Part shown: in pieces, positions 22,843 through 35,870 of the stretch
Layout of the letters: the number at the start of each line of letters is the position of its first letter
Position numbering within the stretch: position 1 is the first letter of the stretch
DNA from: Leucaena leucocephala
Taxonomy: Eukaryota > Streptophyta > Magnoliopsida > Fabales > Fabaceae
DNA: 64,000 nucleotides
Assembly (NCBI GenBank): GCA_037074615.1
Contig: CM073562.1
Location: forward strand, 4,015,001-4,079,000
Direction: 5' to 3'
The notes under the pieces: model-generated
Told to the model about the DNA's origin: nothing
What the model saw: only the letters and a program-made list of their open reading frames with translations
Database searches by the model: none
Position numbers and translations under genes: made by a program

Positions 22843-25800
22843 ATGGAGTTTCTTGTGGCTATTGGGACGGGAATAGTGTCAAAACTTGGGGAGATGTTAG
22901 TGGTTCCAATCACATCGCAATTCAAACATCTGATCCACTGTGACAAAAATATCAACAAAATGAAGAATGAACTCAACAATTTGGAACACAGGAAACTTGC
23001 GATTCAAGGAATGGTGGAAGCAGACAGAAGAAATGGACGCCACATTGCCCCAAATGTTGAACACTGGATCTACCAAGTTGGCAACATTATACAAAACGAA
23101 TCTCATAAAGCAGTGTGCGATGATGAGTTAGTCAACAAGAACAAGAAATGCTTCAATGGGTTGTGTCCAAATCTGGTCTTTCGTTATTCACTGAGCAAGA
23201 AAGCAAGAAAAATGACTCAAGATCTTGTTTCCTTGAAGGAACAAAAATTTGAGTACATATCCTACCCTGCAACTTTACCAACACTAGGATTCACTTTCAC
23301 AGAAGGCATTAAGAGCTTTTCTTCAAGAGAATCAATTATGACAGAGGTTGTAGATAAACTGAAGCGTGATGAATTCCACAGGATAAGCGTTTGCGGGATG
23401 GGTGGTGTGGGTAAAACCACATTGGTGAAGGAGCTGATCAAAATTTTGGAAGCAGATAAAGTGTTTGATGAAATTTCAATGGCTATAGTGTCCCAAGTTC
23501 CTGACTATAGAAAGATTCAAGGTCAGATTGGTGATACCTTAGGCTTGAAATTTGATAAGGAGACTCTGCAAGGAAGGGCATTTCAACTACTTGAGAGGCT
23601 TAACAAGATCAATAAGGTCCTCCTAGTGCTGGATGATGTATGGACGGAGCTGGATTTCGAGTCTATAGGACTTCCTTCTAATGGGCAATGTCACAAAGGC
23701 TGCAAGATTTTATTCACATCAAGAAATGAAGATGTGTGCCACAGAATGAGAAGTCAAAGGAACTTCACTATCCCAGTTCTGTCTAAAGAAGAAGCATGGG
23801 ATCTGTTCAGGGATACAGTAGGTGGCCATGTTGTGGATAGAGCTGAGATTTATAACATGGCAAAAGAGGTTGCAAATGAATGTAGGGGTTTGCCAATTGC
23901 TATTGTCACAATTGGAAAAGCACTAGGAAACAAGGAGAAGCATGCTTGGGAGGATGCACTTGATCAGCTGAGAAAGTCTTCACTAACTTCCTTCTCAGAG
24001 ATGCAAGAATATTCTATATATTCATGTATCGAATTAAGCTATAACTTTCTAGGGAACGAAGAAGCTAAATTTCTCCTTTTGCTTTGTGGCTTATTCCCAG
24101 AAGACTTTGACATTCCTATTGAAGTTCTACTAAGATATGGAGTGGGCTTGGGTTTATTTAAGGATCTAGGATCTTTGTATAAAGCAAGGAATCGAGTGCA
24201 TACCTTGGTCGATACTCTAAAGAAGAGGTTTTTGTTGTTGGACAGCAATGAGGAAGAGTGTGTGAAAATGCATGATGTTGTTCGCGATACTGTCGTAACA
24301 ATTGCATCCAAAGAAGAGCATGGATTTGCAGTGAAATATGATGCTGAACAGGAGGGGTCAATGGAGTTCACATGGAATCAAAGTGCAATGTCACTTGTGT
24401 TTGATGAGATGAAGATGCATCCTAAGAGTTTGCAGTGTCCAAATCTCAGACTTTTACAAGTTTTTTTAAAGAGAAGAGAACCCATTTCAGAAAATTTCTT
24501 CCATAACATGAGCAAGCTAACGGTTTTAGGCTTAAGCAATCTGTGCATTCCATTAATGTCATCTCCATTCCAATCACTCAACAACATCTGCACCTTACGG
24601 TTGGAAGATTGTCAGGTTGGTGACATATCGGTAATCTGTAAGGAGCTAAGGAAACTCGAAGTATTAAGCTTTTCCCACTCAGATATCAAAGAATTACCAG
24701 TAGAAGTAGGGAAACTGAGCCTTCTAAGACTGTTGGATTTGACAGAATGCAATGAACTTGATCAGATATCTTCTGGGGTCCTAACCAGCTTATCTAACTT
24801 AGAAGAACTTTATCTTAGAGTCAAGAATTTCCATTGGGAGGAAAAGAATTCAATTCTTGCAGAGCTCAAATCTCTTTCTCATCAGCTAAAAGTTCTTGAG
24901 ATTTCAATAACAGGAATTCATATTTTTCCAAAAGATTTGGAATTCAAAAACTTGGTTAAGTTCTGGTTCTATGTGAGAGACCCAACTACTCTTTCTCATG
25001 GCCTTGTTCGTCGGGGATATTTACACCCTAGCATCCTTAAAATAAACAGTGTGTACTATAAGGACATTAAAGAGAACGTGGCAATTCAACAGTTGCTTAA
25101 GAAATCTGAAATTCTCAACCTTGTGAATGTGAAACAATTAGAAAACGTGATCTATGAGTTGGATGAAGAAGGTTTTCCACACTTAAAAAATCTCAGCATC
25201 GAATTCTGCAATGATCTGAAGTATTTAACAAATGAAAGTGTTTATGCTTCAAGTTTTGTCTTCCCACTGGTTCAATCATTGTCTCTTCACAATCTGGACA
25301 ATTTAAGAGAGATATGCCATGACAAGAGTTTCACCTCAACTTCTTGCCAAAACTTTGGCAGCTTGAGAGATCTGAAAATAGAATTCTGCAAAAGGTTGAA
25401 GTATGTCTTTTCACCATCTCAGGGGTCAAGTGTTGGAATGCTTCAACGCTTGCATGTGACTGAATGCTATGGGATTGAATGTATTGTCTCCAAAGAAATC
25501 CATGATGAGAATTCAGTGGTCAAGTTCAGAAATTTAGTGGAACTGAAGCTACAAGAACTCCCAAGCCTTGTTGGGTTCACTATACCGGATAATAAGAATG
25601 AGCTTCATCTATTAAAATCCCAGGTAAGATATTCCACATCTTGTATATGTAAGCCAGTTTGAATGGTGCACATAAAACGAATTCATTTTGCATAAATGTG
25701 TTATGTTGATTACTTTTATATTTCCTAAATGATTACAAATGTGTTATGGAGCACATAAAACGAATTCATCATTTACTTTTTATGTTTTATCATAAAAAAT

Positions 25801-28800
25801 AAGAACTTGGGAATCAAGAATAATGAAATTTAAGATATTTTCTAATTTAATTTAGGATTATCTTTTTAATATTATGGCGTATCAACTTTGGGGATATTAT
25901 TTATATTTGGGGTTCTTAAAAGAATACAATGATTTAAATGGGCTAACCCACCTAACTTATGAGTTCTCTCATTTAACTTGCGAGTTAAATTAGTTGATTC
26001 GTTTGATCTTATTCCACAAAGTTTCTAAGTGAAGTCATAATCCACCTCATAAAATTGGTTAGTTAAATGGGCCAGCCAATGGATTTGTACAGGTTCAAGA
26101 AGAACAGAAGCTTGATGATGGCCAAGATCAGCTAGGATTCAACTCAACATTAGGAGCTGATGGATCTGTTCACATTGGTGGTACACTATTTGAATCCAAA
26201 TGGATGCCCCAGTTCCCAAAACTTGAGAAAATCTCATTACTTGAGTGCTCTTTGTTAGATACCGTCTTTGACATGAAACAGTCAGAAATGGAAGGCCAAC
26301 CAGTGACTATGTTATTTTCACAACTCAAAGAAATAGAGATATCTTGGCTTAGCAAGCTAAGACATATTTGGAGTAATGATCCAAGTTATATTCAAGGCTT
26401 TCAGAACTTGAGATCACTCAAAGTTAAGAAATGTGATGCTTTAAGAAGTATCTTCATTCCCACAGTTGCCAGAACACTAACACAGCTTCAGAAGCTGGTG
26501 ATACACAGTTGCCAGTTGATGGAAAAAGTTGTTGGGGATGATGATGAAGATGATGGAGGAGAAAAAGAGAAAGTGAAAATTCTTTTGTTTTCCAAGTTAG
26601 ATTCTTTAACACTTAAGGATCTCCCAAGCCTTGTGAGCATCTGTCCAGATTGTTATGAGCTAGCCTGGCCATCTCTGAGATATTTATGCATTGAAGGATG
26701 TCCCCAGCTGAAGATATCTTCAACGCCAATTCAAAACATAGCAAAGCAAGATAATCTCTGCAACTCCTTTTCAGATTCTACTCTTCAGGATATCGGTTCC
26801 AGCACTCCCAGGTTTCTCCCTTGTTGCCTTGGATTCAACACATCAAACATTGAGATTTCCAACTCAGTGGCCAATTCAAATTTCCGAAGAGAAGAAAAGA
26901 TCAGCAATCAGGTATCTTCTAATTAATCAAATTTGTAGATACTTGTCTTTCTGTTTCTGTATTAATCAATCAGGTCTGCAGCTCTTCCTTCAAAGCTCAA
27001 GGAATTGTTATCTCATAACCTGCTTAAAAAAGTCTCTGACAGTTTATTTTTTCCACTTTCTTACATTAGTCTCTCATTTGACCTCACCAAATTTCTCTTC
27101 AGGATAGTTTGATGAGAGACCATAACTCTTCTGATGTCAAGGAAATATATACTAAAGAACAAATGAGGTCCTACATGCTAAATCTGGAACAACTTCAAGT
27201 AAAAGGCTGGGATTCACTAGATGCCATATTCCATCTTGAACAAAACCAGCATTCCAATTCTAGAGTAAACTGTATAGTCAAACTGCGGCCCATGTTGACT
27301 AGTCCAGTGGAAATCACTGGCTTCCACAACCTCACGCTGTTAAGCTTAGAAGCTTGCCACAATTTAAGATATCTGTTCTCTCATTCCATAGCAAAGCTTC
27401 TTGTGAAATTGCAAGATGTGAAGATATCAAACTGTAGGATAGTGGAGCAACTAGTTAAAAGTGAAGATGGCTCAGTTGTATTTTCTCACGCAAGCTCTCT
27501 CGAGAATGCATTACCAAATCATGCAACATCCATCTCCAAAGAATCATTTGTGTTAGAGTTCCCATCCCTGAAGAGAATCAGCATTATTAACTGCAGCATG
27601 CTAGAAGTTATCATCAAGAATGGAGAGTGGAGAACAAACCTGACTTCATTTGATCAAGTACAGTCTCTTACTTTAAGGCATCTACCAAATCTTGTGAGCT
27701 TCTGCTACCAACCTTGTATTCCCGAACAACCATCTTTCCAGAAATACAGAGCCAACAACCATCTTCAACAAGATCAGGTAGCAAAGTTATTTTCTGTTTT
27801 GTCGTAGTTGAATGAAAGATGAAATGTTACAATAAAATCTTTGTTTTGTAGGTTCCATATGACGAACAGAGAATGATAAGGAATGGTCCTTCAATAAACT
27901 GCTTTTGGTTTTCGCATCTAACATACCTAGGGATTAAGGAATGCAAAAAAATTATTTGTTTGTTCTCTCCATCATCCTCAGCAAGTCTTCTACATCTGCA
28001 AGAGCTAGAGATATGTGATTGTGAGAACATAACGGAAATAGTATCAAAAGAAGACATTCATGCAAATTTTTTCAAGATTGTGTTCCCTAGATTGCAGAGT
28101 CTGAAACTCGAACGCCTGTCCAACCTTGAAGCCTTCTGCCATGGTTCCTATGAATTGGATTTCCCATTACTGCAAGAAGTATGTTTTGGAAATTGCCATA
28201 GGATGGAGGAATTCTCAAATGGATCTCCAAACACTCCACAGCTAGAAGGTATTACTATGAAAGTTGGAAACCTTACCAAAATCATATGGATGGGAGATCT
28301 GAACGCCACTGCTCAACTTTCCAAAGGAATTGTAAGCCTACTTCTTCACATCCTTTCTTATCTATAAAACTTGTGTGGTTATGGCTATTCTAGAGACTTG
28401 TCCAAGCCAAAAGCTATAACTTGAGCACTTGAAATCTATATATCCTTAAGTATAACATTGCAAGAGCTCTAATTGCTTAAATTTTATTCTTGACTTGGTA
28501 CCTTCATAGTAGCTCATGTCCACAAGAGAATTTCTTCCAAAACTCTTCAATTTTCTTCAATTATCATTTTTAATGAGATAAAAAAACATTCTTGTTGACA
28601 CATGTGGATGTGGGTTGCAGTTGGCTTTTCAAACATCAGAGACACTTGGGTGGCTCAAGCAGGAACAAGGCATGCTTAGCTACTTTATGAAAGAAACAGA
28701 GATGACTGTTGAAAGCTTTCAAAGTCTACTGACTCTAGTCCCATCCAATGTGATACACTTGTTTCAGAATCTGAAGAACCTCACAATAAAAGACTGTGGT

Positions 28801-30828
28801 TCACTGATTGAAGTGTTTGAACCAGAAGGAGTAAACAAAAAGAAGAAGCATAGCATAATACACTATGATCTAGAAGTCATGAACTTGCATTTTCTACCTA
28901 AGTTAATTCACATATGGAAAAATCATGAAGAGGTTTTAGACTTCCACAAGCTGAGAATACTGAAGGTTGAATACTGTGGCAACTTGAAGGGCATACTGTC
29001 ACCTTCTATGGCCAAAATTCTTGTCCAAATACAGCACCTTCGTGTATATGGTTGTCAAATGATGGAGGAGATAATCATGAAGGATGATGAAGAAAAAACT
29101 GAAGGAGCAAACAAAGCTGAGATATTGTTTCCGTCGCTTAACAAGTTGGAGCTTCGTCATCTCCCAAATCTCAAATGTTTTTGCTCAGAAAGTTTAGACT
29201 TTAAACTTCCATTCTGTGAAGAAATGATAATCGAAAAATGCCCAAAGATGACGACATTTTCCTATGGAGCTGTAAGCACACCAAAGCTTCCTAATATATA
29301 CAAAGGGTCCTATGAGTATGTTGACATCATGGGAGACCTTAATATGACAATCTATCAAGCTCATTCATTCAGGAGATTTGAAGGTAACCAATCATGTGTA
29401 TGCATTCTCCAACTTTTCAATTTCAAGTTCCAACTTCCATGGAATTTCTTATTTCTCTTTTGAGATTTTGTTTGCATTAACATCTCCTAAATTTTGTTGA
29501 AATTTCTTGGAGACCTATTCTATTTTGAAAATATCCACTTCTTTTTCATGAGCCATCCTAGAACTTAGATAAAATTACAAAGATATTTATTCTGTTTTTA
29601 AAGCTGATACAAACTCTATAGAAAGTTAAAAAAAATCATAAAAGCCTCTGAAACATGTACAAATTATACGGACCTCCATTTTTTTGTGATATTTATCTGT
29701 ATATACTTTGAAAACGAATGAAATTGTGTAATTTCAGCAAAATTTAGGGGAAATTCATATAACTGGCTCTTTATTCTAAGAGAGATCCATGTAAGCTTTA
29801 AAAATGTAAAAGTATATGTACTTTTAGTAAAATTTATGTGGAGTTTACATTATAGTTTTGACAACGGTGGAGTATAAGTTTAGCAAAACTGAGGGGAAGA
29901 CTGAACAATTTACACTATTTTCATAAAAACCAATAACTATCCTGCTTATAAACTTCTGCAGGGAAAAAGTAACCGTACAATGAAGCATATTCTAATTTTA
30001 CAGAGAAAAAGTAGCTGAGGGAAAAACAATAGAGAATAGAATTTCTTGTTTAAATTGAGGAGCCTCAGGTTTTCTCATCAACATGACAATATTTTTCCAT
30101 TTCAGGAAGAACTTCAAAGATCGGAAACAATCAATTGGATTGAGCAACATAAAATCCTCCTTGGCTACTTAACAAGAGTAACAGATCTGGTTGTTGAAGG
30201 TTGCGAGAAGCTGTTGAACTGTGTTCCATCCAACATGCTACATAGACCGCAACATCTGAAACAGCTCAAAGTCCGAGAATGTTGCTCACTGGTGGAGATA
30301 TTTGAATCAGAAGGAGTAGAAGTAAATGAAGATTATCAAGAGCATGCTAGTGGTATGACACTATATGAATATAATCTGCAAGAAATGCATTTGTACTCTC
30401 TGCCCAAACTAATGCACATATGGCAAAACCATGGTGAAGCAGTAGTCTTAGGTTTTCAGAACCTTAAAAAGCTAAACATTGGATGTTGTGATGGTTTAAG
30501 AAGTGTGTTTCCTCCATCCATAACCAGAACCCTTGTGCAACTGCAAGAGCTATCAGTTTATGAATGTGAGATGATAGAGGAGATAGTCACAAAAGAGGAG
30601 GAAGGAGGGTCCAACAAGGCCAACAAGTTTGTATTCCCAGAATTGAGGTTGCTGACTCTTTATCGTCTCCCCAACCTTAAATGTTTCTGTTCCTGTAATT
30701 ACCAGTTTGAGATGCCATCTTGTCCGGACATAACTGTTAAGGATTGCTCAAAAATGGAGACTTGTTGTTATGGAACCATGAGCGCTATGGAAATGTGCTT
30801 TTCTTCTGTGAAAACTGATCATTCCTAG
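22843..30828 (+). CDS. CC-NBS-LRR disease resistance protein, At4g27190/RPS5-like, with repeated LRR modules
   Basis: Proposed exons: 22843-25623, 26093-26911, 27103-27777, 27852-28331, 28621-29397, 30106-30828, in frame for about 2084 residues. The N-terminal 150 residues are a coiled-coil-type domain without an obvious EDVID. The NB-ARC domain has P-loop GMGGVGKTT (185-193), kinase-2 KVLLVLDDVW (258-267), RNBS-B KILFTSRNEDVC (about 288-299), GLPIAI (349-354), RNBS-D-like LLCGLFPEDF (about 413-422) and MHD (476-478); all look intact. LRRs follow, then repeated C-terminal modules, each with a pattern like FQNL..L.V..C..L..I...S....L.QLQ.L.I..C, then LPNLKCFC and CPKM. These proteins sense pathogen effectors in the cytosol and trigger immunity. 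The exon 5 donor is uncertain: the better-looking GAAG|GTAACC at 29384 breaks the frame, while TGT|GTATGC at 29398 keeps it. Introns are short (74-708 bp). Upstream lie repeated non-coding blocks typical of resistance-gene regions. Confidence 0.88.
25624..26092 (+). other. CNL intron 1 with an internal short duplication
   Basis: The phrase GCACATAAAACGAATTCAT occurs twice (near 25668 and 25750), each time close to a TGTGTTATG tract, so about 80 bp was duplicated inside the intron. Donor CAG|GTAAGA and acceptor TTGTACAG are both good. Confidence 0.7.
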
Positions 30829-30869
30829 TCCCATCAAGAGGAACTTCATTGATATCTTGAAATCACCAA

Positions 30870-31790
30870 TCTTGAAGGATTTATCCTTTGGGCTTTTCTG
30901 AGCTAGCACAAAATGCGTAACTCATGGAGGAAGTTAGGATGCTTATCGGTAAAAGTTGCTGTTACTTTGAATTTTATGTAGAGGGATTTTGTTAGGCGTG
31001 CAGACGCTCTTGCTAACTCAAGATGCGTATGTGTGTGCGTGTGTGTGTATTTGGTTATAGAATTTTGGATCATCCTCCACTATGGTGCTTGGAGGCAGAG
31101 GAGGATGAAAGAGGCTTGTTCTCATATTAGGACAACATCTACTTCTTTTTGAATGTATGATCCAATTTTTATTCAACACGAGCGCGCGCGTGTTACTCAT
31201 GGAGTTAGATAGCTTGCTAAGGAATTTATCTTTTCTCAATCTTCTGCCTCCAGAGAAAAATACAGGCGAGTAAGCCGTAGTCAAATTAAAAAGGGTTTTC
31301 TTTCAAATGAGAAATTCTTAAGATTGAAGTGTTAATGATAGTGGCCAGTGGGCATTAAAAAGAAGTTTGAGAACAGCAACTAGAACTTTTTAATAAAAGA
31401 ACTGTATCAAAGTGTTGTTCTTATGTTTGACAGGACATAAAAAGTAATAAAAACAATATTTTTTTGAGAAAGATCGGTAAAATGTTATTGTTTAAAAATT
31501 TTATTAGTCAGAAGGACATGAGTTCAAGTACATGTATTCTCTATGTATAAATTCTTCATAGTACTAATATTTTGTGTATAAAGACATTAAATCTTTTTGA
31601 CTAAAAAAATTTTTAACCAAGAACTTTTCATCAATTTTCTTTATTCTTTTACGTGCTTACAGAAGCCAGATTATACATTACAAAGGAGACAAAAGATGTT
31701 TGAATAATTCAAACGGAAGAAACATTGGGGTGTTGAGGTACCAAGTAGTTGTGCACTATATTGATGAATAATTTTTTCCAGATCACTACA
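30870..31790. repeat. Remnant related to TrpB2 introns (block-duplication copy A, 3' part)
   Basis: 31195-31747 aligns with 46745-47109, which lies in intron 1 of the TrpB2 gene; shared landmarks are TTATCTTTTCTCAATCTTCTGCCT, AAAAATACAGGC, TTGACAGGACAT and ACAAAGGAGACAA. Then 31752-31784 aligns with 47943-47974 in TrpB2 intron 3 (CACTATATTG.TGAATAATTTTT). About 260 bp (30930-31190), including a (TG)n and a GC-alternating tract, is inserted only here. No TrpB2 exon sequence was found. It begins about 45 bp after the CNL stop codon. Confidence 0.7.
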
Positions 31791-32411
31791 TAGGACTTGT
31801 TCAATCAAAAAATGTAAGTGTTATGAATTTCATTTAAGTACAGTACAAATTTTCAGTGTGCCTGTGCTAGGAAAGTAGAATGAATCTCTGATTCTCTGAT
31901 TACAATTCTTCTAACCATTCAACATAGTAAAAATTCTATTTCAGTGACCATGTGCTTTGTGTCAAGAACCATCTTAACAGACATAAACTGACAAATGATG
32001 GTCAATGTTAGTGGCGATTTAGCAGTCAAGTGGTGATTCGTATGCAGATTGTGATGGTACTACATGTTGATAGAGCACAGTAGCATTATGTGATCCAGAA
32101 CTAATCCTACCTACTAGGATAAGACTTGTTATTATTATTGCTGCTGCTGCTGTATGGTACTATAGCGCCACGAGTCTAATGCTAAAACACCAGAGAGCAT
32201 GTTCATTGTTTTCTTGGTATTGAGCTGCAGCATCACAATGCTAGTGCTATGGCACTAGAGGCCACTTCTCAACTTCTTCTATCTCCACTTCCTCCATTAG
32301 TAATTCCTGAAATTGCCATATGAAAACATTCAAAAACTTTTCTTAGATCTATGGATTAACATTTCTGGAGAATGATTTCATTTAAAGCTGACTTATGAAC
32401 CACAACAAATA

Positions 32412-34638
32412 CTAAACATTCTCTACCATTGGTTTATCAATGGACTCAGCGATCTCAACTTCAGGAACGGGCTTCGCGTTCGGGCCTCTTTTGTGCCGAT
32501 ATAGCACATAATGTTGGATCATAAACAGAATGTCAAAGAATACAGAAACCTACAATTTCCAAAATACATCACCATTAACACTTTATAGTCATTCTGTATA
32601 AGTTAGGGTGAGAAGAATGATCCATACCAAAGATAGCATTACTTTTCCTATATTTCCATACAAGTTCATCCAAGAACCTAAGATTTGAAATTTTGTCACT
32701 AATATTATTATAAACTCAACAAGATTCATACTTTATAATGAAATGATATTATGTCAATGCAAACCTTGATCTATAGACTGCATGACCATTTGAGCATAGT
32801 TTCCAACACTTCCAGAAAAATCAAGTAGAATGTTCTCAATGCTCCATCCTTCTGTACTTTTTCTCATGAAGTTCATAACAGCCTACGTTCACAGCTCATT
32901 AATTATAAGTGAAAATGGCCAAGGCCAATCCGTTATATGTCAATAGTAGTCACAGCTAAAAGAATGAAGAATGAAGGGCAATCTTCAAATAAACCAAAGC
33001 GAAGTAAAAAAATGGGTTCTAAAGCTGATTATGTATTTGGATCAGGTTAGAAAATGATAAAAAATCATTTTAGGCGATTCAAACATATTAACAGATGGTC
33101 ATTAGTCATATGAAAAGCGGTAGAGATAGGCCAAGAATGAGACTCAAGAAAGTTATTAAATGGAATCTATCAGTTAATGAGAATCTAAAGAGTTGCTTGT
33201 TAATATAGAACTATGGTGTTGGTGATTCATATAGTTAACCTCACCCAATTGGATAATATGGTGTTGGTGATTCATATAGTTATCATCTTCATGATTTTCA
33301 TCATCAGAAATACGAATTTCAACATAAAGTTAGGTAAACATGTTGCTTGCTGTACAACTTCCATAAGGAGAAACTGAATACAGAATTGAATAAATCCTTA
33401 CCTGAGGAATATATTTTATTGCCGTCATACAAACTTGAACAACACTGCAAAATGGTTGATTTCAACACAGTTATTTAGAAGGAGATCAATCCCAAACAAA
33501 CATTCATGCATCATGGCATTCAATCATGTAATGTAATATCTGTGAAGTTAACATTTAAGAAAGCATAACATACTTGAATGTTGAGAGAAGCCAAAGCCAA
33601 TGGTGGTTAGACAAAGCTACGAAGAAGCAGATTGTGACAACTAACCAAACAATGGACACAATTCCACAAGCTATTTTGGATACTTTCTGATCTCCACGCT
33701 ACAATGACAAACTACAATAAGAAATTTCAACAATAACCCAGAAAATTAAAAGCACAAAAACAAAAATTGAAAGTTAAGAAAAAGCTCAATCGAAAACAGA
33801 GTATGATACTTCATAGATAGCAATCTGGAACAAGGTAATTGCAGTTAGCAGAACGGCATGGGATGAGAAAGCAACATCATTTGCTGCTACAGGTATCATC
33901 TGAAACACAAATGGAATTTAATATGGTTTTCAAATATCAAAGCTATAAGCTTTGAATTATTCCTCTAGTCCTTAATATAAGATCTAATTAGGGAGTTGAT
34001 CTTATTTCTAAATATAAGACATATTTCTTATATTTATCAATTTTTTTTTTCAAATTACTTCTATTGATACTCCTTTCACAATAATCAAGTAAGAAAGGGA
34101 GGGAGAGAGTTAAGGAAGATGATTATGTTGTTTTAAAAAAAATATTCCATATTAACTAACTTAACGAACTTCCTTAATCTAATCAAATTAGTTAAATAAG
34201 TTCTATATTAAGGACCATAGGAGTAGTATTTATAAGCTGATTATACAAGGAACTAACCTCATTTTGACCGTACTTGTCTTTGTATTGCTTCTGAACAGTA
34301 GGACTGAAGTATAGAGATGTATTGTATATCAGATATGATGAGTGCTTAGTGAGATTCAACACCACAAAATCAAAGTTCAATCCCACAACCCTGAAATCCA
34401 ACACCCATAAGAATGAGGCAAATTAGAATGGTAAAAGGAAAGGACTAAAAGCATGAACATTGTGTTTGTGAGATAGTAATAAACAAAGGAAGATGTTGAT
34501 ATCTATATTTTGTTGGAACCTTTTCCTGCGATAATTCAACATAACTTGTGGGTAGAAACTGATAGACCAACAAACAAAAGTCAACCAACCCAAAACTTCG
34601 TATGACAATAGGAGTGGGACTGAATTCCAAGATGCCAT
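32412..34638 (-). CDS. Cystinosin-like PQ-loop transporter, copy 1
   Basis: Eight minus-strand exons join in frame to 271 residues: 34638-34520, 34390-34258, 33899-33810, 33698-33574, 33444-33402, 32882-32765, 32677-32628, 32549-32412. All introns are GT..AG. The protein is hydrophobic with about seven membrane segments and has two PQ-loops: SFYPQV (about residues 30-35) and KYIPQA (about 150-155). The lysine-rich segment KQYKDKYGQNE lies between segments, as in cystinosins. The family exports cystine from the lysosome/vacuole to the cytosol using the proton gradient; this role is inferred from the family. Length matches plant homologues (about 270). The C-terminal tail is short and acidic. 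The gene is convergent with the CNL gene and paralogous to the gene at 50455-52696. Confidence 0.92.
33958..34229. mobile_element. MITE (copy C) inside intron 2 of cystinosin copy 1
   Basis: Left end CCTCTAGTCCTTAATATAAG and right end CTATATTAAGGACCATAGGAG are inverted relatives. The interior has AATAATCAAGTAAGAAA and TCTAATCAAATTAGTTAAATA, as in copy A. Its right edge is 29 bp from the exon 2 donor. Confidence 0.75.
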
Positions 34639-35275
34639 TTGTGATGTGGAGGGCTCGCTTTGCTTGGCTGAGGTTAATTTTTGTGCTGAAAAAGCCTAAC
34701 AAGTACCAATAATTGCATAAAACAAAAATATTATAACATAACATTCCAAAACTACACTTAAATTAGAGTCATTAACATCCGTGATAAAGTCAAAGAGGAT
34801 ACTTCCCAATAAATTGAGAGTTAAATTGCATAAAATGGCATTTTCGAAAATACATTATAAATATTTCACTAAATTTGGCAAAAGGTCTTACCATCATAAA
34901 CTGATGGAAAATAACAATTAAGCCTCCTATAATGAAGTTAATATCAATCAAATCTTCACTAATTACAAAGAATTTTTAAGGAATTTGAGTGTCATTTCAG
35001 GCACATGCAAAATAACCAAAACACCGTTTGTTCAACTTTCACAGCCCCCTCAGACCAAAATGTACAAGATAATTCTATATAGCAAAATGGTCTCCAAAAT
35101 TAAGCACAGCACTAGAATACAGCACCAAAAACTTACAACAATACTACATATCCTCATTCCACAGCAAGATTGGCCAACATCTTCATGGAACATAATACAA
35201 ACTAACAACACCCAAATTACACCAATTATAGAACCATACAGCGCTATAACAAGACTATAATTGAATAAAAAATGC

Positions 35276-35509
35276 TACTCCTCTCATTCTTAATGTATAA
35301 CATATTTAACTAATTTAATTAGATTAAAGAAGTTAGTTAAATTAGTTGATTTTAGTTAAGTTAGTTGATATGAGATATTTTTTCTAAAATACTATAATTA
35401 TTTTTCTTAACTTCCTCACCCTCTTATTTAATTATTGTTAAAGAAGTGAGTAATTTGGAGACAAGTTGATAAATATAAGAAAGACTTACCATCAAAATCA
35501 TAGGAGTAT
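35276..35509. mobile_element. MITE of the CTCC..GGAG family (copy D)
   Basis: Left end TACTCCTCTCATTCTTAATG and right end CATAGGAGTA with TA at both borders. The interior matches copy B (TTTAATTAGATTAAAGAAGTTA; GATAAATATAAGAAAGA). Confidence 0.75.
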
Positions 35510-35519
35510 AACAAGACCG

Positions 35520-35870
35520 TATATATATTTCTAAACCAGTCCAAAATGAAAGGGGAGATTACTTTTAGTTATAGTAACACTTTCTCCCATGAACAAAAAA
35601 ACCAGCTTCAGTTTGCCGCACTAATTTCAGTTCACATTCATGTTCTTCACCGATCTCTCTTCTGAAGTCTCTTTGTTTAAACATCTCCCAAAACCTCATC
35701 TTCTATTTGAAATCTGCAGATGCAGATGCAAACGATCAGCATTTCTAATTAAGAAACTATTCGGCCAAGGTTAGTAGATAAAGAAGGGCATTGATTTTCT
35801 GTAAAGCTCACCTAATAAAAGCAACAAAGCTTTGATTTTCAGTTCACATCCATGGCAGAGAAAGTCAACC
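35520..35870 (-). promoter_or_regulatory. Probable 5' UTR and promoter of cystinosin copy 1
   Basis: On the minus strand there is a donor TTAG|GTGAGC (+ strand GCTCACCTAA near 35806-35815). The same donor and neighbouring sequence (AAGCTCACCTAA, AAAGCTT, TTTTCAGT) recur at 54998-55040 upstream of copy 2. The first intron thus seems to lie in the 5' UTR of both genes. Confidence 0.5.

Noticed and set aside
24039..24371. Minus-strand ORFs inside the CNL exon
   Set aside because: They are antisense shadows of the NB-ARC coding strand, which has all expected motifs.
31018..31284. 88-codon minus-strand ORF downstream of the CNL
   Set aside because: It spans a (TG)n tract and the inserted segment in copy A; no homologous frame in the partner sequence at 46.7 kb.
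31500..31610. Possible second tRNA-derived SINE (ATGAGTTCAAGTACA resembles a box B)
   Set aside because: No convincing box A at the right distance and no flanking direct repeat found.
34985..35260. 91-codon ORF upstream of cystinosin copy 1
   Set aside because: Lies in the leader/promoter interval on the opposite strand, with no family motif and no counterpart upstream of copy 2.
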